From: Xylanibacter ruminicola
Lineage (GTDB): Bacteria > Bacteroidota > Bacteroidia > Bacteroidales > Bacteroidaceae
DNA length: 64,000 bases
Assembly (NCBI RefSeq): GCF_900107775.1
Contig: NZ_FNRF01000002.1
Span: 189,129-253,128 of the forward strand
Direction of reading: 5' to 3'
Made by a program: the position numbers and the translations under genes. The first letter of the stretch is position 1. Each line of letters begins with the position of its first letter. This document shows positions 15,783-24,916 of this stretch, in pieces. The notes beneath the pieces were generated by a model. That model was not told the origin of the DNA, made no database searches, and saw only the letters and a program-made list of their open reading frames with translations.

Positions 15783-16978
15783 ATCCTGTCATAGTACTCG
15801 GCTGTGGCGGTGAAGAATACGTCGCCACTAGAGTTGAGGGCTGTTTCAACACTATCCTGTATCACACCGATGATAAAGCCTACGGCTACAGCCTGCATGG
15901 CGATGTCGTTGCCAATATTGAAGAATGAGCAGGCCATGGGGATGAGTAGTATAGAACCGCCAGCAACGCCCGATGTGCCACAGGCGGCCAGCGTGGCGAT
16001 GATGCACAGGAAGAAGGCCGATGCAAACGTCACCTCGACACCCACGGTATTGGCAACAGCCAGCGTCATGACCGTAATCGTAACAGCAGCACCATCCATA
16101 TTGATAGTGGCACCGAGCGGGATGCTCACGGAGTAGAAGTCCTCGTCGAGCCCCAGCTTCTTGCACAGGTTCATATTTATGGGGATGTTGGCAGCCGACG
16201 AGCGGGTGAAGAAGGCCTGCAGTCCGCTCTCCTTCAAGCAGGTGAACAGCAGAGGATAGGGATTGCGACGCAGCATGAGGAAAGAGATGAGCGGATTGAA
16301 AATCAGCGTGTTGGCCAACATACAACCTACGAGCAGCAGTACCAGATGACCATAGGTGGTGAACACATCGAGACCACCCTCGGATACGGATGTGAACACT
16401 AGTCCGAGGATACCGAACGGAGCAAACTGAATGACCCACTTAACGGTGAGCGTGATAATCTGCGAGAAATCCTGCACCACGTTTATGGTAGGCTGGCTGG
16501 CTTTCAACTTCAGGGCGACACCAATCAGGATGGCCCAAAACAGGATACCGATATAGTTGGCCTGCGAAACCGACAGAATGGGATTGGTTACCATATTGGT
16601 AAGGAGGTTAGAGAATACATCGGTAAGCGCCCCTGGAGCCGAACCTTCGACGACATCGCGCAGCTGCATTTTTACAGGAAATGCGAAACTGCCCACCACG
16701 GCACAGATGGCCGCAATAAACGTGCTGAGCATATAGCGCGAGATGACGACACGGAAACGCGAACCAAGACCATTGCTGGCCTTTGCGATGCTAGCAGTCA
16801 CTAAGACGGCCACCAAAACGGGGGCTATGGCCTTGAGCGCACTTACAAACACTACGCCCAGGATACCGATGCCAGTAAACTGCGGTACGAAGAGTCCAAG
16901 ACAGGTACCAATGATGATGCCAATGAGTATACGGAGTACAAGGCTCGTCTCACTCCACTTGCTTAAGATTTGTTTCAT
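15761..16978 (-). CDS. sstT: serine/threonine:sodium symporter SstT
   Basis: A 405-residue inner-membrane carrier of the dicarboxylate/amino acid:cation symporter family. The SstT-type core motifs are present: AFFTRSSAANIPINM near residue 250, SIPLGATINMDGAAVTI near 290, and VGFIIGVIQDSVETALNSS near 370. About eight membrane helices and two re-entrant loops are expected. It imports serine and threonine with sodium. The gene is divergent from the CDF transporter and has a textbook promoter at 16998-17029. A cysteine/serine-metabolism-type enzyme occurs at 24.9 kb but is not linked. Confidence 0.92.
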   Translation of the reverse strand: MKQILSKWSETSLVLRILIGIIIGTCLGLFVPQFTGIGILGVVFVSALKAIAPVLVAVLVTASIAKASNGLGSRFRVVISRYMLSTFIAAICAVVGSFAFPVKMQLRDVVEGSAPGALTDVFSNLLTNMVTNPILSVSQANYIGILFWAILIGVALKLKASQPTINVVQDFSQIITLTVKWVIQFAPFGILGLVFTSVSEGGLDVFTTYGHLVLLLVGCMLANTLIFNPLISFLMLRRNPYPLLFTCLKESGLQAFFTRSSAANIPINMNLCKKLGLDEDFYSVSIPLGATINMDGAAVTITVMTLAVANTVGVEVTFASAFFLCIIATLAACGTSGVAGGSILLIPMACSFFNIGNDIAMQAVAVGFIIGVIQDSVETALNSSGDVFFTATAEYYDRMKKSPTA

Positions 16979-16997
16979 GTTTCAGGTGTTTTTGATG

Positions 16998-17029
16998 CAA
17001 AGATAAAAACAATTCTTCAATCCGCCAAA
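16998..17029 (-). promoter_or_regulatory. promoter of sstT
   Basis: On the minus strand: TTTG, 20 bases, TATCTTTG, with the -7 box about 20 bases before the start codon. Confidence 0.75.
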
Positions 17030-17074
17030 TATTCACGCAGAAAAAATTCAGCCCGAATAAAATCAAAAAATCCT

Positions 17075-17123
17075 AAATCCCAAGGCAAATTTGTTTTGCT
17101 TTGGGATTTCTTTCGTATATTTG
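17075..17123 (+). repeat. TCCCAAGGCA hairpin element with -7 box, copy C
   Basis: Left arm AAATCCCAAGGCA (17075-17087), right arm TGCTTTGGGATTT (17097-17109), T-rich run, then TATATTTG (17116-17123), 22 bases before the CDF gene. The upstream gene is divergent, so this copy cannot be a terminator for a known gene. Confidence 0.82.
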
Positions 17124-17145
17124 CCACATATTTTTAGAAGAGATA

Positions 17146-18249
17146 ATGGATCGTAGTCAAGAAATCATCCGTACCAGTTGGATTGGTATTGTAGCCAATG
17201 TGCTGTTGGCAGGCTTTAAGGCCGCTGTAGGAATACTGGCCAGTAGTGTAGCTATTGTGATGGATGCCATCAACAACCTGAGTGATGCACTGTCGAGTGT
17301 CATCACCATTGTTGGCACTAAACTCTCGCAACGTCCTGCCGATAGGAAGCATCCCTTTGGCTTCGGGCGTATTGAGTATTTCAGCGCCATCATCATTGCT
17401 GTTATTGTACTGTCGGCAGGTATCACCTCGCTCATCGAATCGGTGAAGAAAATCTTCGACCCCACAGAGCCAGAGTACACTACCACAACACTGGTGGTTA
17501 TTGTGGTGGCTATCGTGGTAAAACTCATCCTTGGCCAGTATGTGAAGAAGAAGGGTGAACAACTGAAGAGCGATGCCCTGATTGCCTCTGGCTCTGATGC
17601 GCTGTTCGATGCTGTTATCACGCTGGCAACGCTTATCTCGGCTGGTGTTATGCTGCTGTGGGGTGTATCGCTGGATGGTATTTTGGGTGCACTGATATCG
17701 GTTGTGATTATCAAGGCTGGTATCGAGATGCTGGCTTCGCCTGTCAACGAACTGCTGGGTACGAGTATTTCGGAAGACTTTGCCAAACAGATACAGAAGG
17801 AGGTCGCAGATTTCGAGGGTGTTCATGGTGTATTCGACCTGATACTACACAACTACGGTCCAGACGTCAAGATTGGTTCGCTGCACATCAATGTTTATGA
17901 TACGATGACAGCCCACGAGATTCACGGACTGACACGACGGATTTCTACGCAGATGTATGTGAAGCATGGTATTATCATGACTGTTGGCGTATATGCCATC
18001 GCTACAGGCGATAACAAGCGGGCTGAGTTACAGGCAACGGTGACACAGACCCTCGCAGCCCACAAGGACATCGTACAGGTGCATGGCTTCTACTATTCTG
18101 AGAAAAGGAAGTATCTGTCTGTAGATGTCGTGCCTGATATCTCCGTCCACGACGAGGCCGCCTTTATCAGTCAGCTTACTAGTGAACTTCAGCCGTTAGT
18201 GCCCGACCAGCAAGTGGTTGTCGTAGTGGATCATAACTATAGTGAATAG
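17146..18249 (+). CDS. cation diffusion facilitator (CDF) transporter
   Basis: A 367-residue CDF protein with about six membrane helices in residues 1-205 and a soluble C-terminal domain (residues ~210-290) plus an extension of ~75 residues that looks like a second copy of such a domain. The metal site is visible in helix 2 (DAINNLSDA) and helix 5 (SDALFDAV). Helix 5 has DxxxD rather than the HxxxD typical of zinc carriers; in known CDFs this favours manganese or iron, which is inference. The start is the ATG after element copy C; the frame reaches back to 17101 inside the element. Confidence 0.9.
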   Translation: MDRSQEIIRTSWIGIVANVLLAGFKAAVGILASSVAIVMDAINNLSDALSSVITIVGTKLSQRPADRKHPFGFGRIEYFSAIIIAVIVLSAGITSLIESVKKIFDPTEPEYTTTTLVVIVVAIVVKLILGQYVKKKGEQLKSDALIASGSDALFDAVITLATLISAGVMLLWGVSLDGILGALISVVIIKAGIEMLASPVNELLGTSISEDFAKQIQKEVADFEGVHGVFDLILHNYGPDVKIGSLHINVYDTMTAHEIHGLTRRISTQMYVKHGIIMTVGVYAIATGDNKRAELQATVTQTLAAHKDIVQVHGFYYSEKRKYLSVDVVPDISVHDEAAFISQLTSELQPLVPDQQVVVVVDHNYSE

Positions 18250-18290
18250 CACTTTCCGTAATATTGGTAATCCATAAAAATAACAAGACT

Positions 18291-18752
18291 ATGATTAGAA
18301 GAGCTGAAATAAAAGATATACCAGGTATCATTGAACTATTGCATCAGGTGAACATGGTGCATCATGTATTACGCCCCGACTTGTTTAAACCTTATACCAC
18401 CAAGTATAACGAACAGGAACTGGAGGCCTTGATAGGTGATGACAGCAAACCTATCTTTGTTTTCGAAGATGGGGGAGTGTTAGGCCATGCTTTCTGCATG
18501 ATAACTGAAGTAAAGGGCGATAAGTTGCTGCAGGACATCAAAACGCTGTATATAGATGATATCTGTGTGGATGAAAAGGCTCGCGGCCAGCATGTGGGCA
18601 AGGCTTTGTACGAATATGTGCGTGATTATGCCGCATCGATTGGTTGCAATAACATCACCCTGAATGTGTGGGAGGGCAACGATGCCGCATTATCATTCTA
18701 CAAAAACATGGGCATGAAAGTACAGAAAACAACTATGGAGATATCATTTTAA
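18291..18752 (+). CDS. GNAT-family N-acetyltransferase, copy 2
   Basis: A 153-residue protein that differs from copy 1 (15263-15742) at only a handful of residues up to KTTMEI, where it stops six residues earlier. Many DNA differences are silent, so both copies appear to be under selection. The acetyl-CoA loop here reads ARGQHVGKALYEY. Unlike copy 1 it has no hairpin element; it follows the CDF gene by 41 bases and is followed after one base by the DUF3943 gene, so it is probably read as part of that operon. Substrate unknown. Confidence 0.87.
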   Translation: MIRRAEIKDIPGIIELLHQVNMVHHVLRPDLFKPYTTKYNEQELEALIGDDSKPIFVFEDGGVLGHAFCMITEVKGDKLLQDIKTLYIDDICVDEKARGQHVGKALYEYVRDYAASIGCNNITLNVWEGNDAALSFYKNMGMKVQKTTMEISF

Positions 18753-18753
18753 T

Positions 18754-21144
18754 ATGAAACGATTTATACTGAGTGGATTAATCCTGATTCTAAGCACGTT
18801 GCTTTGTGTGGCCCAGCACCTGCATGGTATGACTATCGACGTGGGGAAGAATCATCCAGCTGACTCGTCGCATATAACACATTTCAGCATCGGTTTAAGC
18901 AACCACACCGATACGCTGAAAGGCGTGCAACTGAATGCGATATCAAACTATGCATATAACGCCAGAGGACTACAACTGTCGGGCTTCTCAAACATCTCGT
19001 CCTCGCCAATGAAAGGTTTACAATTAAGCGGTGTTACCAACATATCTATGGGCGTGGAAAAAGGTGTACAGCTATCAGGAATCCATAACATCTCGTCGGG
19101 CTATATGCGAGGTGTGCAACTGGGAGCTTCGAATTACGCTGAAGAACTTAATGGGGCGCAGATTGGACTGTTGAACACAGCACAGAAGCACACAAAAGGT
19201 TGGCAAGTTGGTTTGATTAACTACACCAAGGACACCGGCGGGCACAAGATTGGATTTGTAAACGTAAACCCTAAAACCACCATCGATGTGATGGTTTTTG
19301 GAGGTACCAGTTCAAAATTGAATGGTGCCATCAGATTCCGCAATAAGAGTACTTACAATATCATAGGTGTTGGTACACATTATATGGGTTTTAACGAGAA
19401 TTTCTCGGGGGCTATCTTCTATCGTATCGGACAGTACAAGCAGCTGTCGCCCAAACTGTCGCTCAGTGGCGATATAGGCTATTTCCACATCGAAACATTT
19501 AAGAAACGCAGCAACGACGGCCCTTCGCAACTGTTCTCGATACAGGCTCGTGTAAATGCCGACTATCAGCTTTCGCCAACCGCTGGATTGTTTGCTTCGG
19601 TGGGTTATGGCGATACGCGCTATTATCATCACGAACAAAAATACCGTCGGCGTATGCTGGCCGAAGCCGGACTTACTATCCGCTATCCGCACAACGTCAA
19701 CCGCGAGAGTGCCGTAATGAAGCGAACCGAAAAACGTGCGCCTGCCGACTCGGTGATGGCAATAGGGGTGGGGAAGAAGCACCCATGGTGGGCACTGGGA
19801 CAAGTGACAGGTGTGAATGCATTTGTACATTTCTTCGACCGTTGTATTACCAACCAGGACTTTGCGCAAACCACGCTACACACCTGGGGTGAGAACTTTA
19901 AGAACGGATTTGTATGGGATAACGACGTGTTCTCGACCAATCTGTTTATGCATCCCTATCATGGCAATCTTTATTTCAATTCTGCCCGAGCCCAGGGGCT
20001 CAACTTCTGGGAGTCGGCCCCGTATGCAATGCTCGGCTCTCTGGAATGGGAGTTTTTGGGAGAGATTGAACCACCTGCGCTTAACGACCTGATAGCCACT
20101 ACCTTTGGTGGTATATGTATCGGCGAAATCACCAACCGTATCAGCAAGATTTTTCTGAACGATTCGAAGCGTGGATGGCCTCGATTCTGGCGTGAGTTGG
20201 GAGCAACAATCTTTAACCCTATGGGTGAATTGAAGCGATTTGCCACCGGCGATGCGTGGACAGTGCGCAGTCGCAATTACCGATACCACGATTATAATCG
20301 TAATCCTATCGATGTGTCGATATCGTTGGGCGATCGTTACCTGGCCGACGATGGTGGTTTGTTCAAGGGCGAGCATAACCCATATATTAATCTGTATATG
20401 CAATATGGCGACCCAGTGAACGAGGGTGAGCATAATGCACCTTACGACTTTTTTGAGATGGAGTTTACGGGCGGTATCTCCAGTAATCAGCCCGTACTTA
20501 ATCAGATACATCTGCTGGGCCGGCTGTGGAGTACACCGATGATAGAACGCAGGAACATCAAAGCCGAATTCGGTCTGTATCAGCATTTCGACTATTTCGA
20601 CTCGAAACCTGTAAAAGACGGTTCCGACCTGACTCCTTATCGTATCAGCGAGGCGGCTGCCTTTGGTCCTGGTGCCATTATTCAGATGCCCGAGGTTGGC
20701 GCACTCTCACACCTTGAGCAACGTATCTTTGCCAATGTGGTATTATTGGGTGGAACCAAAAGCGACTACTATAATATCATCGACCGCGACTACAACATGG
20801 GTAGCGGCTTTAGCGTAAAAACAAAAACCCATATGGAGCTGCGTAACTTCGGACGTTTTATTCTTAATGCCCATTACTATCGTATCTATACCTGGAAGGG
20901 ATACGATCCTGATACGGATTTTGCTAACATGACACACGAAGATATGCTGCATCTGAACTCACAAGGCGACAAAGGTAACGCAGCCCTGCTGGTTATCAAC
21001 CCATTGACCGAATTCGACATTGCCCACAAATGGAGTATTGTGCTTTCAAGTTCATACTACGTCCGCCGAACCCATTATAAATATTATGATGATGTGAAAG
21101 CCAATACCTTCGAGATTCGTCTCGGTGCCACTGTACATTTGTAA
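18754..21144 (+). CDS. outer-membrane protein: LA_2272-type repeats fused to DUF3943
   Basis: A 796-residue exported protein with a signal peptide (cleavage near CVAQ). Residues ~57-170 hold about seven ~16-residue repeats of the form G(V/L)QLSG(x)xNIS, like the LA_2272 surface repeats, which would form a small beta-solenoid or barrel strands. Residues ~170-310 look like a further strand-rich domain. Residues ~340-796 match DUF3943, including NFWESAPYAMLGSLEWEF and GEITNRISK, and end in a strand with final L. It is probably an outer-membrane barrel or lipid-facing protein of unknown job. It starts one base after GNAT copy 2. Confidence 0.72.
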   Translation: MKRFILSGLILILSTLLCVAQHLHGMTIDVGKNHPADSSHITHFSIGLSNHTDTLKGVQLNAISNYAYNARGLQLSGFSNISSSPMKGLQLSGVTNISMGVEKGVQLSGIHNISSGYMRGVQLGASNYAEELNGAQIGLLNTAQKHTKGWQVGLINYTKDTGGHKIGFVNVNPKTTIDVMVFGGTSSKLNGAIRFRNKSTYNIIGVGTHYMGFNENFSGAIFYRIGQYKQLSPKLSLSGDIGYFHIETFKKRSNDGPSQLFSIQARVNADYQLSPTAGLFASVGYGDTRYYHHEQKYRRRMLAEAGLTIRYPHNVNRESAVMKRTEKRAPADSVMAIGVGKKHPWWALGQVTGVNAFVHFFDRCITNQDFAQTTLHTWGENFKNGFVWDNDVFSTNLFMHPYHGNLYFNSARAQGLNFWESAPYAMLGSLEWEFLGEIEPPALNDLIATTFGGICIGEITNRISKIFLNDSKRGWPRFWRELGATIFNPMGELKRFATGDAWTVRSRNYRYHDYNRNPIDVSISLGDRYLADDGGLFKGEHNPYINLYMQYGDPVNEGEHNAPYDFFEMEFTGGISSNQPVLNQIHLLGRLWSTPMIERRNIKAEFGLYQHFDYFDSKPVKDGSDLTPYRISEAAAFGPGAIIQMPEVGALSHLEQRIFANVVLLGGTKSDYYNIIDRDYNMGSGFSVKTKTHMELRNFGRFILNAHYYRIYTWKGYDPDTDFANMTHEDMLHLNSQGDKGNAALLVINPLTEFDIAHKWSIVLSSSYYVRRTHYKYYDDVKANTFEIRLGATVHL

Positions 21145-21176
21145 TCTAAGATAATATGACAGTCCCTGACATATTC

Positions 21177-22574
21177 TTACTGCCATTTCTGAGCTCGGAA
21201 CGCTGCCCATCGCTTTTCAAACGAAGCGAGATGCTGTTGTTTAAGATCCTCTGTCAAGAATGACTTCGTGATGCTCAAGCGGAAGAGCTGCTCCAGTTCG
21301 TCAAGACTGAGATTCCATGCCACTACTGCAGCAAAAACATCATCGACATAGGGGTTGCCCTCTAAGTAGGCAGGGTCGTCGTCGCAAAGCACCACACTAA
21401 CTCCCTGACGGATATAGTCTTTGGCAGGATGCTGGGTGAGGTCATCTGCATAACCCAGGTAATGGTTCGAGATAGGACACACCTCCAGGGGGATACCCTT
21501 TTGTTTGACTTGCGCAAGTACATCGGGATATTTATACAGATTGAAACCGTGACCTATACGCTCTGCACCCAGCGACAGGGCACTGCTTATCTCAACGTTG
21601 TCTGACTTCAGACTCTCTCCTGAATGAAGTGTGAGGTGCAGGTTAGGATTCTGTTTGCGGGCATTCGCCAACAGCTCTTTGAAATCCGTAAGCCTCACGC
21701 TCAGGTCTTCTTCATTGACCAAGTCTAAGCCGACGAGGAAATCCTTGAGCCCGGCTACGGTGTCCTTCAGATTCAGACTTACATAGACGGCATTATCAAT
21801 AAGCATTTCGTTATATTGCGTTTTGTCATACGCGTCAGTCTTGGCCTTGAGTCCACAGCCTATAAGGCGCACGCTGAACTCGGGGTTCTTCTTGCGAGCA
21901 GTGTTCATGGCACGATAGAAAGCACGGCCTCGTTCCAAAGCCGCAGCATGGTCGCCGAAGAACAGAGGCCTTAGCTCCATGTGAACCACGCCTTGATCAA
22001 GATAGAAATTGAAGGCGCGTGTGTAATAGTCCTCTAACAAAGAAACCGATGATGTCAGGTTTATGTTTTTGTCAAAGATTCCCTCAAACCAGTCCCATGC
22101 ACGCTGAGTTCCTGTGCCTTTTATCGTCCAAGCGCGGACGAAATCATCTTGCGTGCATCCGCTTTTCAATGCATCGGCCATGGTCTTGTAACCTTCGGGA
22201 CAAGGCGTACCGTCGCCAATATAGCGCAACATGCCAAAGTCCTTTCCCGCAACACAACAAACAACCAATTCGTTTGGATGATCGCTCACAAACTTTATCT
22301 GCTCCACGATGGGCAATAATGCATCACAATGCACATGCAGGTCGGCTCCCTTAGGCATTGCCTGACACATTCTGTAGAGCAAACTTTGACGGAACGATGC
22401 TTCAGGTTCAAAGAAATTCGCCTCAGCCAACTGATAGCTTATATACGATGATTTATACTCGTCGAAAGCCTCTTGAGTGGACAAATCTTTTACCGGGTTA
22501 TCGACAGGGTTATCGACCGTACAACCAACCATAGCCAATTGTAATGTAAGTGATACTAGTAGTAGTTTTTTCAT
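21177..22574 (-). CDS. exported adenosine deaminase-like lipoprotein (ADGF type)
   Basis: A 465-residue protein with a lipobox (LAMVGC, Cys18), so a lipoprotein facing the periplasm or cell surface. Adenosine/AMP deaminase motifs are in place: HVHCD (zinc ligands), the HSGES motif with catalytic Glu, RIGHG, and CDDDPAYLEG. An N-terminal extension of ~60 residues before HVHCD and the exported location fit the ADGF/CECR1-like group rather than the cytoplasmic enzyme. It would turn adenosine or a related nucleoside into inosine and ammonia outside the cytoplasm. It is convergent with the DUF3943 gene. A -7-like box lies near 22607-22614. Confidence 0.88.
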   Translation of the reverse strand: MKKLLLVSLTLQLAMVGCTVDNPVDNPVKDLSTQEAFDEYKSSYISYQLAEANFFEPEASFRQSLLYRMCQAMPKGADLHVHCDALLPIVEQIKFVSDHPNELVVCCVAGKDFGMLRYIGDGTPCPEGYKTMADALKSGCTQDDFVRAWTIKGTGTQRAWDWFEGIFDKNINLTSSVSLLEDYYTRAFNFYLDQGVVHMELRPLFFGDHAAALERGRAFYRAMNTARKKNPEFSVRLIGCGLKAKTDAYDKTQYNEMLIDNAVYVSLNLKDTVAGLKDFLVGLDLVNEEDLSVRLTDFKELLANARKQNPNLHLTLHSGESLKSDNVEISSALSLGAERIGHGFNLYKYPDVLAQVKQKGIPLEVCPISNHYLGYADDLTQHPAKDYIRQGVSVVLCDDDPAYLEGNPYVDDVFAAVVAWNLSLDELEQLFRLSITKSFLTEDLKQQHLASFEKRWAAFRAQKWQ

Positions 22575-22653
22575 TCTTCCAATGTGTTTATGTTAATTTG
22601 ATTGTTCAAAAGTAGTAAAAATCCAGCAGAATTCAGTACTTTTGTGGCAACAT

Positions 22654-22857
22654 TTAAGATGATTTAAGTATATTTAATCGTCCGAATTTGTTCGTATACT
22701 TCTTTGGCTGCACATCATCCTGCTCGATGACACAGAAAGATGCCTTGTCACACTTGCGGATGGCATCCACTTTGTGCCCAGCCAGAGCGCTGTGGAAATA
22801 CAGTTTCCCTTCATAATAGACATAACTGATGGGAACGGCATAGAGGTAGTCATCATA
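22654..22857 (-). pseudogene. Nim-like pyridoxamine-phosphate oxidase fold protein, C-terminal fragment
   Basis: Reading the minus strand from 22857 gives DDYLYAVPISYVYYEG, YFHSALAGHKVDAIRK and VIEQDDVQPKKYTNKFG, the middle of a NimA/PPOX-like flavin-binding protein. The frame is stopped by TAA both upstream and at 22654. The N-terminus and C-terminus are missing (about 68 of ~160 residues remain). Nim-type proteins bind flavin or heme and have been linked to nitroimidazole resistance, but this fragment cannot work. Confidence 0.75.
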
Positions 22858-22973
22858 TGATAGACCAGATTATTGAATACAACAAGACATTTGTGGCTCA
22901 GAAGGGCTACGAGAAGTATCTTACTGACACCCATCCTAAAACAAAAGAACAGTTAAATTCCAAGGCAAAGTGA
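22857..22973 (+). pseudogene. beta-carbonic anhydrase, N-terminal fragment
   Basis: From the ATG at 22857 the frame reads MIDQIIEYNKTFVAQKGYEK and then YLTDTHPKTK, which is the N-terminus of Bacteroidota beta-carbonic anhydrases, where the next text should be AILSCMDTRL. Instead the frame enters repeat element copy D and stops at 22973. Both zinc-binding motifs are missing. The break lies within a few bases of the left edge of the repeat. Confidence 0.7.
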
Positions 22974-23003
22974 TACTGCTTTGGGATATTTTTCGTATCT
23001 TTG
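22955..23003 (+). repeat. TCCCAAGGCA hairpin element with -7 box, copy D
   Basis: Left arm AAATTCCAAGGCA (22955-22967), right arm TGCTTTGGGATAT (22977-22989), T-run, then TATCTTTG (22996-23003), 19 bases before the permease gene. It abuts the broken carbonic anhydrase fragment. Confidence 0.82.
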
Positions 23004-23022
23004 CAAATGATTACAAAACAAT

Positions 23023-24273
23023 ATGACTATGACAAATATGATTATAGATTTACAGAGTTTCTTTATATCGCTTTTGAACGTAGTTTGCGAGATGGCTCCC
23101 TATCTGCTGTTAGGATTCTTCATCGCAGGCGTGCTGCACGTGTTCGTGCCACAGAGGTTCTATGCCAATTATCTTTCGCGCAACAATAAGTTTTCGGTGC
23201 TTTGGGCGGCACTGTTGGGTGTACCCCTGCCGTTGTGTTCGTGCGGAGTAATCCCAACTGCTATTGGTTTGAGGAACGAGAAGGCTTCGAAGGGAGCCAT
23301 TGCCTCGTTCTTGATTGCCACACCACAGACGGGTATCGACTCCATTTTGGCCACCTTCTCGCTGATGGGACTTGGCTTTGCCATTATCCGTCCTGTGGCT
23401 GCACTTATCACCGGTGTTTGTGGTGGACTGCTGGTGAACCGATTGGTTCGCGAGGATGATATCTCCAGCATCGACAACTGTTCGTGTGAGGTGGAAAGTG
23501 GAAACAGAATTTGGCGTGTTCTGCGATATGCCTATTACGATATGCTTCGCGACATCGGTCTGCGACTGCTTATCGGACTGATTGTAGCAGCGCTGATTCA
23601 GGTGGCTGTGCCTGATGAGTTTTTCCTCAGTTTCGGCAGTCAGCCATTGTTGCAGATGCTGGTGATTCTGATCATTGCAGTGCCGATGTATATCTGTTCT
23701 ACAGGTAGCATCCCCGTGGCAGCCGCGCTGATGATGAAGGGACTCTCGCCTGGTGCAGCATTGGTGATGCTGATGGCAGGGCCTGCCGTTAATCTCGCAT
23801 CAATCCTGGTGGTTCATAAGTCGATGGGGCGTCGTTTTACATCGATTTATCTGATGACCATCGTAGGCTTTGCCGTTCTCTTCGGCCTGCTGCTCAATGC
23901 CACGGGGCTCGACTTTGCCGTTGCCGTTCAGGATGCTTGCTGCATGAATGAATCGGCTATGCCAAGTGTGTTCAAGATTGTTTGTGCCACAGTATTAACA
24001 TTATTAATTATATTTGCGCTTATGATGAAGTTTTTCAGCAAGTTTACCACCAAAAAAACGTTAGACTCAGATGTAACCGTTTACCGAGTTGAGGACATGC
24101 ATTGCAGTCATTGCGAGGCAGCCGTGGTTCGTGCCGTTGAGAATTTGCCTGGCGTTGAGAAAGCTAAGGCCAGTTCATCTGCCAACACCCTTACTATCAA
24201 AGGTACTGCCACCGAAGAAGCTATCCGTGCAGCCGTTGAAGGTATTGGTTATACGTTCAAGGGACGAAAGTAG
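23023..24273 (+). CDS. SO_0444-type Cu/Zn efflux permease with HMA domain
   Basis: A 416-residue protein. Residues ~10-345 form an eight- to ten-helix permease of the SO_0444/ArsP-like family, with the pore motif PLPLCSCGVIPT near residue 69 and CSTGSIPVAAALMM near 230. After a short linker, residues ~350-416 are a heavy-metal-associated (HMA) domain with the metal-binding loop MHCSHCEAA. The family has been tied to copper and zinc efflux; the HMA domain probably hands metal to or senses it for the pore. The short overlapping start region MTMTNM leaves some doubt about which Met is used. It follows element copy D directly. Confidence 0.87.
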   Translation: MTMTNMIIDLQSFFISLLNVVCEMAPYLLLGFFIAGVLHVFVPQRFYANYLSRNNKFSVLWAALLGVPLPLCSCGVIPTAIGLRNEKASKGAIASFLIATPQTGIDSILATFSLMGLGFAIIRPVAALITGVCGGLLVNRLVREDDISSIDNCSCEVESGNRIWRVLRYAYYDMLRDIGLRLLIGLIVAALIQVAVPDEFFLSFGSQPLLQMLVILIIAVPMYICSTGSIPVAAALMMKGLSPGAALVMLMAGPAVNLASILVVHKSMGRRFTSIYLMTIVGFAVLFGLLLNATGLDFAVAVQDACCMNESAMPSVFKIVCATVLTLLIIFALMMKFFSKFTTKKTLDSDVTVYRVEDMHCSHCEAAVVRAVENLPGVEKAKASSSANTLTIKGTATEEAIRAAVEGIGYTFKGRK

Positions 24274-24312
24274 CACCTACCTTATTGGAATAATAACTAA
24301 ACAATTACTATT

Positions 24313-24828
24313 ATGAAGGTTTTGATTTTACAAGGCTCTCCAAGAGCGAATGGAAACACCGCTTGGATGGCGGAAGAGTACAAGAAGGCTGCCGAGGCAG
24401 CAGGTCATGAGGTGACACTGGTGAACGTAGCCAAAAAGAATATTGCAGGCTGCTTGGCTTGCGAGTACTGTCATACGAAGGGCAACGGCACATGCATCCA
24501 GAAGGACGACATGCAGGAACTCTGCCCCATGATGAACGAGGCCGAGGTAATTGTACTGGCTGCACCCATCTACTACTTTACAATCTGCGCACAGATTCAG
24601 GCTGCCATCCAGCGCATGTACTGCGTAAATAAGCCAGCCAACGTGAGGAAGATGGCGCTGCTGATATCGTCGTACTCGCCTGGTGTATATGATGGTGCTA
24701 AAGCCGAGTTCCGCGATATCTGTAACTACTGGAAGGTAGAGAACATGGGCTTTGTTACTGCCAAGATTGACGAGCAGAAGACCGAGGAAACCAAACGGAA
24801 GGTAGTGGCACTTGCTTCGATAATATAA
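24313..24828 (+). CDS. flavodoxin-like NAD(P)H:FMN reductase with Cys cluster
   Basis: A 171-residue flavodoxin-fold protein. The FMN phosphate loop GSPRANGNT is at residues 8-16, and AAPIYYFTICAQ is the usual isoalloxazine-contacting segment. The stretch CLACEYCHTKGNGTC near residues 47-61 has four Cys, as in iron-sulfur flavoproteins and many FMN reductases with a short Cys-rich loop; whether it holds a cluster is unclear. It would reduce flavins or small acceptors. It starts 39 bases after the permease gene and is probably cotranscribed with it. Confidence 0.85.
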   Translation: MKVLILQGSPRANGNTAWMAEEYKKAAEAAGHEVTLVNVAKKNIAGCLACEYCHTKGNGTCIQKDDMQELCPMMNEAEVIVLAAPIYYFTICAQIQAAIQRMYCVNKPANVRKMALLISSYSPGVYDGAKAEFRDICNYWKVENMGFVTAKIDEQKTEETKRKVVALASII

Positions 24829-24847
24829 ACGATACCAAATAAATCAT

Positions 24848-24895
24848 AAATCCCAAGGCAGAATCAACATGCTTTGGGATTTTTTCGTATCTTTG
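24848..24895 (+). repeat. TCCCAAGGCA hairpin element with -7 box, copy E
   Basis: Left arm AAATCCCAAGGCA begins at 24848 (one base is shared with the preceding A-run), right arm TGCTTTGGGATTT (24870-24882), T-run, then TATCTTTG (24888-24895), 21 bases before the next gene. Here a plus-strand gene lies upstream, so it may end that transcript too. Confidence 0.82.
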
Positions 24896-24916
24896 CAACC
24901 AAATTATTAAAAATCT

